A stretch of 64,000 bases of DNA from UBA5216 sp043743335 (GTDB taxonomy: Bacteria; Pseudomonadota; Gammaproteobacteria; Burkholderiales; SG8-41): positions 18,416 to 82,415 of the forward strand of contig JAYTWR010000174.1 in the NCBI GenBank assembly GCA_043743335.1. The letters are read 5' to 3'. The notes under the pieces were generated by a model. That model was not told the DNA's origin, made no database searches, and saw nothing but the letters and a program-made list of their open reading frames with translations. The translations under genes were made by a program, and so were the position numbers. Position 1 is the stretch's first letter; the number at the start of each line of letters is the position of its first letter. This document shows positions 51,279-58,713 of the stretch, piece by piece.

Positions 51279-51613
51279 TGAACGCGCGTTCGCAGGTGCT
51301 GCTGTGGGGGGCGCAGCGCATCAGTGCCATGGTGTTGGCGCTTTGCGTGATCGTGCATCTCGTCACCATCATCTATGCGGTGCGCAACGGCTTGTCGGCG
51401 GCGGAAATTCTGGGGCGCACGCAAGGCAGTTTGTTGTGGGGCGGTTTTTACGCGCTGTTCGTGCTGGCGGTGGCGGTGCATGCCCCCATCGGCCTGCGCA
51501 ATATCTTTGCCGAGTTTGGCAAGCAAGGCCCGGGGGTAGATACTCCGCTGATTTTCTTGGCGTTGATGTTGATGATGGGCGGCCTGCGTGCGGTGTGGGC
51601 CGTGGTCGCTTGA
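51278..51613 (+). CDS. SdhC-like membrane anchor subunit
   Basis: A 111-residue membrane protein with three hydrophobic segments. GAQRISAMVLALCVIVHLVT holds the likely haem-ligand His, and APIGLRNIFAEFGKQGPGVD follows the second segment. It is the expected quinone-binding anchor for the SdhB-like protein. It begins with GTG at 51278-51280, and TAGTG overlaps the previous stop by one base. The similar next gene is probably the second anchor. Confidence 0.78.
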   Translation: MNARSQVLLWGAQRISAMVLALCVIVHLVTIIYAVRNGLSAAEILGRTQGSLLWGGFYALFVLAVAVHAPIGLRNIFAEFGKQGPGVDTPLIFLALMLMMGGLRAVWAVVA

Positions 51614-51617
51614 TGCC

Positions 51618-51974
51618 ATGAAAAACGATTTCCGCTCCCGCAATCACGCCGCGTATTGGGCATTTCTGGCGCACCGTATTTCGGGCGTAGCACTGACATT
51701 GTTTTTGCCGCTGCATTTTTGGGCGCTGGGCAATGCGCTGGAAGGCGAAGCCAAACTGCAAAGCTTTTTGCGCTGGTCGGAACAGCCGCTGGTGAAGTTT
51801 GCGGAAACGATGCTGGTATTGTTGCTCGCGGCGCACATGGCAGGCGGCGTGCGTTTGCTGATGGTGGAATTCATGGATTGGGCCTATGTCAGCAACCGGC
51901 ACAAGACGTTGCTGGCGGGTGCCGCTGGCGTCAGTCTGGCGGCGATGTTATTGTTTTTGTTCAATTTGGGGTGA
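51618..51974 (+). CDS. SdhC/SdhD-like membrane anchor subunit
   Basis: A 118-residue membrane protein with three hydrophobic segments. RNHAAYWAFLAHRISGVALT and LFLPLHFWALGNALEG match the H-R-x-S-G and second-helix His pattern of SDH cytochrome b subunits, and LLLAAHMAGGVRLLMVEF carries another His. With the preceding gene it makes a two-subunit anchor. ATG 51618 lies five bases after the previous stop. The sulfatase starts four bases after its stop. Confidence 0.78.
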   Translation: MKNDFRSRNHAAYWAFLAHRISGVALTLFLPLHFWALGNALEGEAKLQSFLRWSEQPLVKFAETMLVLLLAAHMAGGVRLLMVEFMDWAYVSNRHKTLLAGAAGVSLAAMLLFLFNLG

Positions 51975-51977
51975 GCC

Positions 51978-53363
51978 GTGGCGAAACAAAAGCAGCAACC
52001 GAACATTCTGTTGATACTCGTAGACGATTTACGTTACGACGAGTTCGGCGCAGGCGGCCATCCGTATATGAAAACGCCGCACATCGACCGCATCGCGCAT
52101 GAAGGCGCGATGTTTGACCGTGCGTTTCACACCACGCCGATTTGTTCGCCCAATCGCGCGTCGATACTCACCGGCCAGTACGCCAGTCGCCACGGCATTA
52201 TCGACAATGTCGCACGTGATGCGGCCAGCCATCGCATTCCCAACTATCACCTTGAGTTGCAAAAGCTCGGCTACGAAACCGCGCACATCGGCAAGTGGCA
52301 TATGGGCAACGACGGCAAGCCGCGCCCCGGCTACGACTACTGGGTGGCATACGACGGCCACGGCCGCTTGAACGACCCGCTGCTTAACGAGCAGGGCAAA
52401 TACAAGCAGCGCAAAGGCTACATCACCGACATCATGAACACGATGGCGGTGGATTTCGTCAAAAAGAAACACAACAAGCCGTGGTCGCTATGGTTCGCGC
52501 ACAAGGCCGTGCACCCGGATGCAGAGCAGGCGGCCGACGGCACCATCCGCATGGACGGCTATCGCGTGGCCAAGCGCCACGAAAATCTCTACAAGGGTTG
52601 TGTGTTCCCGAAGACGCCGAACATGCAGTCACCGAAAGAGTTCCTCAAGCACAAACCCGCTTGGACTGAGGCGGTGGAACTGCGCAAGTTGCCGCAATCG
52701 CGCGCCATCATGAACCCGTTGCATTCGTGCGAGCAGGAAGAAATCCGCCTGCGTGCCTGCATGATGGCATCTGTGGACGAGGGCGTGGGCATGTTGTTCG
52801 AGGCGCTGGAGCAAACCGGTCAGTTGGATAACACGTTGATCCTCTTCCTCGGTGATAACGGCTTTTTCTTTGGCGAGCATGGCATCGGCCCTGACCGCCG
52901 CTTTGCGTACGAAGAGGGCATACGCTCACCGCTCACCCTGCGTTACCCGAAAATGATCAAGCCGGGTTCTCATCACAAGGACTTGGTGATTTTGCAAGAC
53001 TTGGCACCCACGCTGATCGACATCGCGGGCGGCAAACCCGGCGTGCATGTGCAAGGGCGCTCCGTGCTGCCACTGATCAAAGGTGATAAAAAAGGTTGGC
53101 GTAAATCGGTGTTGATTGAATACTGGGCGGAGAATGCTTACCCGTGGCTGGTGGGCATGACCTACAAGGCTGTGCGCACTAAGCGTTACAAATACATCAA
53201 GTGGGTGAACCGCGCGAAGAACGGCGAACTCGATGAACTCTACGATCTCACGGCTGATCCATACGAAATTAACAATATCGTCAAACGCCCGGCGTTGCGC
53301 GCCACACGCGACAAGTTAAAGCGCGAACTGCGCACGCTTACGGCAGATGCGTTGGGACTGTAA
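51978..53363 (+). CDS. sulfatase-family hydrolase
   Basis: A 461-residue alkaline-phosphatase-fold hydrolase. The start NILLILVDDLRYDEF gives metal-binding Asp16 and Asp17. The formylglycine motif is C-S-P-N-R (Cys56 to Arg60) in HTTPICSPNRASILTGQYAS, so it should be active once the Cys is converted by a formylglycine-generating enzyme or anaerobic maturase, neither of which is in the window. GHIGKWHMG-type and LFLGDNGFFFGEHG segments are also present. No signal peptide is visible, so it is probably cytoplasmic. It starts with GTG. It could hydrolyse a sulfate ester of the block's substrate. Confidence 0.85.
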   Translation: MAKQKQQPNILLILVDDLRYDEFGAGGHPYMKTPHIDRIAHEGAMFDRAFHTTPICSPNRASILTGQYASRHGIIDNVARDAASHRIPNYHLELQKLGYETAHIGKWHMGNDGKPRPGYDYWVAYDGHGRLNDPLLNEQGKYKQRKGYITDIMNTMAVDFVKKKHNKPWSLWFAHKAVHPDAEQAADGTIRMDGYRVAKRHENLYKGCVFPKTPNMQSPKEFLKHKPAWTEAVELRKLPQSRAIMNPLHSCEQEEIRLRACMMASVDEGVGMLFEALEQTGQLDNTLILFLGDNGFFFGEHGIGPDRRFAYEEGIRSPLTLRYPKMIKPGSHHKDLVILQDLAPTLIDIAGGKPGVHVQGRSVLPLIKGDKKGWRKSVLIEYWAENAYPWLVGMTYKAVRTKRYKYIKWVNRAKNGELDELYDLTADPYEINNIVKRPALRATRDKLKRELRTLTADALGL

Positions 53364-53388
53364 GGTGTTGGTCTTCCTCAAAGGGAAT

Positions 53389-54372
53389 ATGAAAAAACCG
53401 TTTAAAAACAACTACTTAACTATTATCGGCGCAGGCCTTGTGCTGGCTGGTAGCGCCATCACTGCGCTCGCGCAAAATTACCCAACCCGCCCGGTTCGCA
53501 TGATTGTGCCGTTCCCGCCGGGCGGTGCCACTGACATCGTGGCGCGCGTGATTGGCCAAAAGCTCAACGACACCTGGGGCCAAACCATGGTGATCGATAA
53601 CCGCGGCGGCGCGGGCGGCAACATTGGCGGCGAACTGGCGGCGAAATCGAATCCCGACGGCTACACGATTTTTATGACCAGTGGCTCCATCGTCACCGCC
53701 AATCAACACATCTATAAAAAGATGCCGTTCGATCCGGAGAAAGATTTGACAGCGATTACCGGTGTGGCCAGCGGCCCGCAGTTGATCGCGGTGAGCCCCA
53801 GCTTTGCCGCCAAAACGCTGAAGGACTTTATCGCTGCCGCAAAAGTGAAACCCAAGGCGTTTACCTTCGGCTCGGCCGGCTTCAGCACGCAAACGCATCT
53901 GGCCGGTGAAAATTTTATGCACGCGGCAGGCATCGACGCCGTGCACGTTCCGTATAAAGGCGAAGGCCCGGCGTTAACGGATCTGGTGGGTGGGCAACTT
54001 AATTTCATGACGCCCAATATGGCGGCAGGCATCGGCTTTGTGACCCAGGGTAAATTGCGCGCACTGGCGATCACCAGCAAGGAGCGCGCCAAACAATTGC
54101 CTGATGTGCCCGCTGTCGCCGAGACCATTCCCGGTTTTGAAAACATCGGCTGGTTTGGCCTGATGGCACCCACCGGCACGCCGTCTGCGGTGATTCGCAA
54201 AATCCACGAAGACACCACCAAGGCGCTGAACGCGCCGGATTTTGTGCAGCGCCTCACGCAACTGGGCATGATTCCTTACCTGAAAGACCCCACCGCATTC
54301 GCCAAAACCATTGAGGAAGAATCGGTACACTGGGCACGCATTGTTAAAGCGCGCAATCTGGTGGTGCAGTAA
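53389..54372 (+). CDS. Bug/TctC-family periplasmic solute-binding protein
   Basis: A 327-residue receptor. The signal peptide (about 1-27, ending TALAQ) begins KKPFKNNYLTIIGAG, whose codons are an AT-rich motif copy. Bug landmarks follow: YPTRPVRMIVPFPPGGATDI, VIDNRGGAGGNIGGELAA and VHVPYKGEGPALTDLVGGQL. ATG 53389-53391 has AAGGGA close upstream. It lies between the sulfatase and the fumarase-like genes and is the only transport-related gene of the block, so it probably delivers the substrate. Confidence 0.92.
   Translation: MKKPFKNNYLTIIGAGLVLAGSAITALAQNYPTRPVRMIVPFPPGGATDIVARVIGQKLNDTWGQTMVIDNRGGAGGNIGGELAAKSNPDGYTIFMTSGSIVTANQHIYKKMPFDPEKDLTAITGVASGPQLIAVSPSFAAKTLKDFIAAAKVKPKAFTFGSAGFSTQTHLAGENFMHAAGIDAVHVPYKGEGPALTDLVGGQLNFMTPNMAAGIGFVTQGKLRALAITSKERAKQLPDVPAVAETIPGFENIGWFGLMAPTGTPSAVIRKIHEDTTKALNAPDFVQRLTQLGMIPYLKDPTAFAKTIEEESVHWARIVKARNLVVQ
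53390..53424 (-). repeat. AT-rich dispersed motif in Bug signal-peptide codons
   Basis: Minus-strand AGTTAAGTAGTTGTTTTTAA followed by ACGGTTTTTTC. It covers the start codon edge and the first twelve codons, the same placement as in the 4343-5332 and 26485-27849 genes. Confidence 0.75.
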
Positions 54373-55248
54373 ATGAACATTGACCTGAAACAAATCGAAG
54401 ACGCGTCCAAGGAAATTTATATCCGCGCCTTGAAACTACTGCCGCCAGATATCAAGGAAGGCTTCAAGCGCCTTGATGCCACCGAGACCAACGCCACCGG
54501 CAAGGCCATTCTCGGCACCATGATCCGCAACATCAAGGTGGCCGAGGAAAACACCAACCTACTGTGTCAGGACACGGGTATTCCGATTTACAACGTAGTG
54601 ATCGGCTCTGGTGTGACGGTCGATGGTTATGCCTTGAAGCAGGCCATCATCAAAGGCTGCGAGCGCGCAACCAAGGAGCACCCGCTACGCTCATCCGTTG
54701 TGCACCCCACCACGCGCAAGAACGAACATACCTCGTGTGGGCGGCATGTGCCGGTGATCAACATCGACTTCTCGAATGACAAAGAAACGCTGTCGATGGA
54801 GATGATCCCCAAGGGCTCCGGTTCGGAATTCAACTCCTGGCTCAAAATGGCCCTGCCTGCGGACGGCATCGATGCTATCAAAACGTTCGTCATCGATTGC
54901 GTGCTCGAAGCCGGTGGCAAAACCTGCCCGCCCACCATCGTGGGCGTGGGCGTGGGCGGCACGGCGGATCTGTGCGTGCACTTGTCGAAAGTAGCGGCCA
55001 CACGCCCGCTGGGCAGCGCATGCGCCGATGAAGAGGGCGCGAAATTGGAGCGCGAATTAAGCGCAGTCGTTAACAAACTCGGCGTCGGGCCACAGGGCTT
55101 GGGTGGCGATTCCACCGCGTTTGCCGTGCACATCGAAACCGCAGCTACGCACATCACGTTGAACCCGGTGGCGGTCAACATGCAGTGCCACTCGGCGCGA
55201 CGCTCGCGGGCAACGTTTACGCCGGCCGGTTTGAGCTACGGATTCTGA
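54373..55248 (+). CDS. class I fumarase / tartrate dehydratase alpha-type subunit
   Basis: A 291-residue Fe-S hydro-lyase subunit. NLLCQDTGIPIYNVVIGSGV, TTRKNEHTSCGRHVPVINID and GGKTCPPTIVGVGVGGTADL give the three Cys for the 4Fe-4S cluster. It hydrates fumarate or dehydrates tartrate or a related hydroxy acid. The ATG directly follows the Bug stop. The usual substrate pair, fumarate and malate, fits the SDH-like and dehydrogenase genes beside it, but a substituted C4 acid is possible. Confidence 0.9.
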   Translation: MNIDLKQIEDASKEIYIRALKLLPPDIKEGFKRLDATETNATGKAILGTMIRNIKVAEENTNLLCQDTGIPIYNVVIGSGVTVDGYALKQAIIKGCERATKEHPLRSSVVHPTTRKNEHTSCGRHVPVINIDFSNDKETLSMEMIPKGSGSEFNSWLKMALPADGIDAIKTFVIDCVLEAGGKTCPPTIVGVGVGGTADLCVHLSKVAATRPLGSACADEEGAKLERELSAVVNKLGVGPQGLGGDSTAFAVHIETAATHITLNPVAVNMQCHSARRSRATFTPAGLSYGF

Positions 55249-55250
55249 TC

Positions 55251-55865
55251 ATGGCGCACTACGATTTTCAAATGCCCATCAGCGAAGCGCAAGTGCGTGC
55301 GCTACAGGTCAATGACACGGTTTCGCTCAACGGCACGCTGTTTGGCATACGCGACGCCACGTACATTCACCTGTTTGACCGTGGGCGCAAAACGCGTTTT
55401 GACATGCAAGGGCATGCGGTGATTCACACCGCGCCCAATGTGCGCTGGGTGGGCGAAACCGAAGCGCACCCGGCGGGCTATGAGCCGATCTGCATCGGCA
55501 CCACCACCAGCGCGCGCATGGAGCGTTTCACGCGCCCGTTGATGGCGCAATACGGCGTGCGTATCACCATCGGCAAAGGCGGGCTATTTGCAGCGTCGCA
55601 AGCGGCGTTCAAAGATATCGGCGGTGTGTATTTAGCCATTGTGGGCGGCGCAGCAGCGCTGGAAACCACTTGGATCGAGCAGATTGAAGAGGTCGATCTG
55701 GATGACCTTAACCCCGAATCATTGTGGAAATTCCGCGTCAAAGACTTTGGCCCGCTGTTGGTGTCGATGGATTCGCATGGCGGCAATTTGTATACCGCAG
55801 TGAACAATGCCGCGCGCGACAAGCGGGCGTCGGTGCTCGCCGAGTTGGGTGTGAAAAGCCTTTGA
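55251..55865 (+). CDS. class I fumarase / tartrate dehydratase beta-type subunit
   Basis: A 204-residue swivel-domain subunit that completes the two-subunit Fe-S hydro-lyase. ALQVNDTVSLNGTLFGIRDA, then VRWVGETEAHPAGYEPICIG, TTSARMERFTRPLMAQYGVR and KFRVKDFGPLLVSMDSHGGN are standard. It starts two bases after the alpha stop. Its own stop overlaps the TTG start of the flavoprotein by four bases (TTGA), so all three are probably translated together. Confidence 0.9.
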   Translation: MAHYDFQMPISEAQVRALQVNDTVSLNGTLFGIRDATYIHLFDRGRKTRFDMQGHAVIHTAPNVRWVGETEAHPAGYEPICIGTTTSARMERFTRPLMAQYGVRITIGKGGLFAASQAAFKDIGGVYLAIVGGAAALETTWIEQIEEVDLDDLNPESLWKFRVKDFGPLLVSMDSHGGNLYTAVNNAARDKRASVLAELGVKSL

Positions 55866-57574
55866 AAACCATCAAAACAGACATCCTCATCTTGGGCTCC
55901 GGCGGTGCAGGCCTGTTCGCGGCCCTGCACGCGCATCAGCACAACCCTGAGTTATCCATCACTGTTGCAGTCAAAGGCTTGCTCGGCAAATGCGGTTGCA
56001 CGCGCATGGTACAGGGCGGCTATAACGTGGCGCTGGCGAAGGAAGATTCTGTCGAGCGTCATTTCATGGATACCATCGAAGGCGGCAAATGGCTGCCCGA
56101 TCAGGATTTGGCGTGGACGCTGGTGGAAACCGCCGTTGAGCGCATCCACGAACTTGAGAACGAACTCGGTTGTTTTTTCGACCGCAACCCGGACGGCACT
56201 ATTCACCAAAAAGCCTTTGCCGGGCAAACCTTTGATCGTACGGTACACAAGGGTGACCTGACCGGTATCGAAATCATCAACCGTCTCGCCGAGCAGGTGT
56301 GGGCACGCGGCATCAACCGGCTGGAAGAACACCGCGCGGTGGAACTCATCAAATCCAAATCCGGCGATGCGATTGCCGGGGTGTTGATGATCGACATGCG
56401 CACCGGTGAATTTGTGTTTGTGCAGGCGCAAGCGGTACTGCTCGCCACCGGCGGCGGGCCGACGATGTACAAGTACCACACGCCGTCCGGCGACAAAACG
56501 TGTGACGGCATGGCCATGGCGCTGCGTGCCGGGCTGGCGCTGCGCGATATGGAAATGGTGCAGTTTCATCCGACCGGGCTGATTGCCGGCATGGACACGC
56601 GCATCACCGGCACCATTATCGAAGAAGGATTGCGCGGCGCAGGCGGCCAGTTGCTCAACGGCAACAAAGAGCGCTTTATGCACAAGTACGATCCGCGCAA
56701 TGAACGCGCCACACGCGACATTGTGTCGCGTGGCATGTATCAGGAAATGCGCGAAGGCCGCGTCAACAAAGTGGGTGGCTTGTACATCACCATGGCGCAC
56801 TTGGACCCCGTGATGGTGCGCAAAGAGTTCAAAGGCATGGTTGAGCGTTGCGCTGATTGCGGTTTTGATCTGGTGTCCGGCTTGGTGGATGTCGTGCCCA
56901 CTGCGCATTACATGATGGGCGGCGTGGAATTCAAGCCTGGTTGCTTTACGGCACTGAACGGCTTGTTCTGCGCCGGTGAGGATTCGGGCGGCGTGCATGG
57001 CGCCAATCGCTTGGGCGGCAATGGCGTGGCCAACTCTACGGTGTTCGGCGGCATTGCCGGCGATGTGATGCCAGGCTGGGTAAAAGCCCACGGTCAATTT
57101 AGCGAGCCGGATCAAGACGCTATCGTTGCCGCAGTGGCGCTGTGCAAATTGCCCTTTAACCAGCAGGGGGGCTCACTCGCGGATATCCGCGACAAACTCT
57201 ACAACCATATGTGGGACGACGTGGGCATAGTGCGTGATGCAACGTCACTCGCACGCGCGGCAGGCACGCTGGATGAACTAGAAGCCGAACTCGACGCCAC
57301 GGGCGTGGATGGCGGCAACCTCGCCTTCAACCTGACGTGGCACGACTGGATCAATCTCAAGAATTTGATTTTAGTTTCAAAATCCATACGTCACGCATCA
57401 GTGGCGCGAGAGGATTCGCGCGGCGCGCACTACCGCGCCGATTTTCCTGACGTGCGCGATCTGGAAAACTCGCGCTTCACATCGGTGACATGGCGTGAGG
57501 GGCGTTTTGACTTTGCGACCAAGCCGGTGGCGTTCACACGGGTCAAGCCGGGCGAGACCTTGCTCAAACCTTGA
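55862..57574 (+). CDS. SdhA/FrdA-like flavoprotein without the covalent-FAD histidine
   Basis: A 570-residue flavoprotein of the succinate dehydrogenase/fumarate reductase group. FAD binding: DILILGSGGAGLFAALHAHQ. Substrate-site elements are MVQFHPTGLIAG, RATRDIVSRGMYQEMREGR and TAHYMMGGVEFKPGC. The segment that normally contains the flavin-linked His (SHTxxAQGG) reads KCGCTRMVQGG, so FAD is probably not covalently bound. It starts with TTG at 55862. With the SdhB/C/D-like genes upstream it should form one membrane enzyme, perhaps with a substrate other than succinate. Residues around LKNLILVSKSIR overlap an AT-rich stretch. Confidence 0.88.
   Translation: MKTIKTDILILGSGGAGLFAALHAHQHNPELSITVAVKGLLGKCGCTRMVQGGYNVALAKEDSVERHFMDTIEGGKWLPDQDLAWTLVETAVERIHELENELGCFFDRNPDGTIHQKAFAGQTFDRTVHKGDLTGIEIINRLAEQVWARGINRLEEHRAVELIKSKSGDAIAGVLMIDMRTGEFVFVQAQAVLLATGGGPTMYKYHTPSGDKTCDGMAMALRAGLALRDMEMVQFHPTGLIAGMDTRITGTIIEEGLRGAGGQLLNGNKERFMHKYDPRNERATRDIVSRGMYQEMREGRVNKVGGLYITMAHLDPVMVRKEFKGMVERCADCGFDLVSGLVDVVPTAHYMMGGVEFKPGCFTALNGLFCAGEDSGGVHGANRLGGNGVANSTVFGGIAGDVMPGWVKAHGQFSEPDQDAIVAAVALCKLPFNQQGGSLADIRDKLYNHMWDDVGIVRDATSLARAAGTLDELEAELDATGVDGGNLAFNLTWHDWINLKNLILVSKSIRHASVAREDSRGAHYRADFPDVRDLENSRFTSVTWREGRFDFATKPVAFTRVKPGETLLKP
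57360..57386 (+). repeat. AT-rich motif-like segment inside the SdhA-like gene
   Basis: AAGAATTTGATTTTAGTTTC followed by AAAATCC. It resembles the core inside a conserved part of the flavoprotein. It may be chance. Confidence 0.35.
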
Positions 57575-57662
57575 TGGCATTGGTGGAACGGGGCGGAGAA
57601 ATGGGCAGATGTCGCTCAACGCTCCGGTGCCCAATTGAATTGAGTGTCACTGACAAAAACGC

Positions 57663-58673
57663 ATGCAAACAATAGCGCTGGAAAAACTCACCGAACTCAC
57701 CGCGCGCGCCCTCAAACGTGCGGGCGCATCCAAGGCCATGGCCGACACCACCGCGCAGGCATTGGTCGCCGCAGAAGCCGAGGGCCTCGGTGGCCACGGC
57801 TTGTCGCGCGTGGCACTGTATTGCCAGCACTTACGTGAGGGCCGCGCTAACGGCAAGGCCAAACCCAAAATCGTTCGCCGCAAAGGCGCGACAGCCTTGG
57901 TCGATGCCGGCGGTGGCCTCGCGTTCCCCGCGTGCGCGCTGGCCGCGAAAGAAGCCATCACACGCGCCCGGCGCAGCGGCGTTAGTTTCGTCGGCGTCAC
58001 CAACAGTCATCACATGGGTGCGGCGGCGTATCACCTTGCGCCCATAGCGCAAGCCGGCATGGTGGGCCTTGCGTTTACCAATTCACCTGCTGCGATCAAC
58101 GCTTGGGGCGGCAAGCACGCGTTCTATGGCACCAACCCGGTGGCGGCGGTGTTTCCGCGCAAGGGCGCCGAGCCGGTGGTGGTGGATTTAGCGCTCACCG
58201 AAGTGACGCGCGGCAAAATCATGGTGTATGCAAAAGAAGGCAAGCCGATTCCGCTGGGCTGGGCTGTCGACAAAGATGGCAATCCCACCACGGACGCCAA
58301 AGCGGCGCTGACCGGCAGCCTTAACGCCATCGGTGGCGTCAAGGGGGCCGCGCTGGCGTTGATGGTTGAAGTGCTGTGCGTGGGGTTGACCGGTGCGGCG
58401 TTCAGCTTCGAAAACGATTCTTACTTTGAGCCGGGCAACAAGCCGCGCATTGGGCATGCGATACTGGCCATTGATCCGGCGGCGCTGGCGGGCAGCGACG
58501 TATTCAGTGCGCGGCTGGAGAGCATGATCGTCGCCATGTTGCGTGACGAAGGCGTGCGACTGCCGGGCGCGCGGCGACAAAAGCTGGTGGCGGCAGCGCG
58601 CACACACGGGGTGCCTGTGGCCGATGCGCAGTTGGCTGAATTGCTAAAATTGTCAGGCATAAAATCCGTTTAA
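57663..58673 (+). CDS. Ldh-family (malate/sulfolactate-type) NAD(P)-dependent dehydrogenase
   Basis: A 336-residue enzyme of the LDH2/MDH2 family. ALVAAEAEGLGGHGLSRVAL, GVTNSHHMGAAAYHLAPIAQ and MVGLAFTNSPAAINAWGGKH mark the catalytic and NAD-binding regions. Members oxidise malate, lactate, ureidoglycolate or, in ComC, (R)-sulfolactate. It closes the plus-strand block. Its TAA stop (58671-58673) lies inside an AT-rich motif copy. If the UxaA-type pair is SuyAB-like, a sulfolactate role for this enzyme would be coherent, but that is inference. Confidence 0.88.
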   Translation: MQTIALEKLTELTARALKRAGASKAMADTTAQALVAAEAEGLGGHGLSRVALYCQHLREGRANGKAKPKIVRRKGATALVDAGGGLAFPACALAAKEAITRARRSGVSFVGVTNSHHMGAAAYHLAPIAQAGMVGLAFTNSPAAINAWGGKHAFYGTNPVAAVFPRKGAEPVVVDLALTEVTRGKIMVYAKEGKPIPLGWAVDKDGNPTTDAKAALTGSLNAIGGVKGAALALMVEVLCVGLTGAAFSFENDSYFEPGNKPRIGHAILAIDPAALAGSDVFSARLESMIVAMLRDEGVRLPGARRQKLVAAARTHGVPVADAQLAELLKLSGIKSV

Positions 58674-58694
58674 AATCAATTAGTTATATAACTT
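58661..58694 (-). repeat. AT-rich dispersed motif across the dehydrogenase stop
   Basis: Minus-strand ATATAACTAATTGATTTTAA followed by ACGGATTTTATG. It contains the stop codon and precedes the ribosome-binding site of the next gene. One of the best copies. Confidence 0.85.
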
Positions 58695-58713
58695 ACGCAG
58701 ATAAGGAGGCGAT

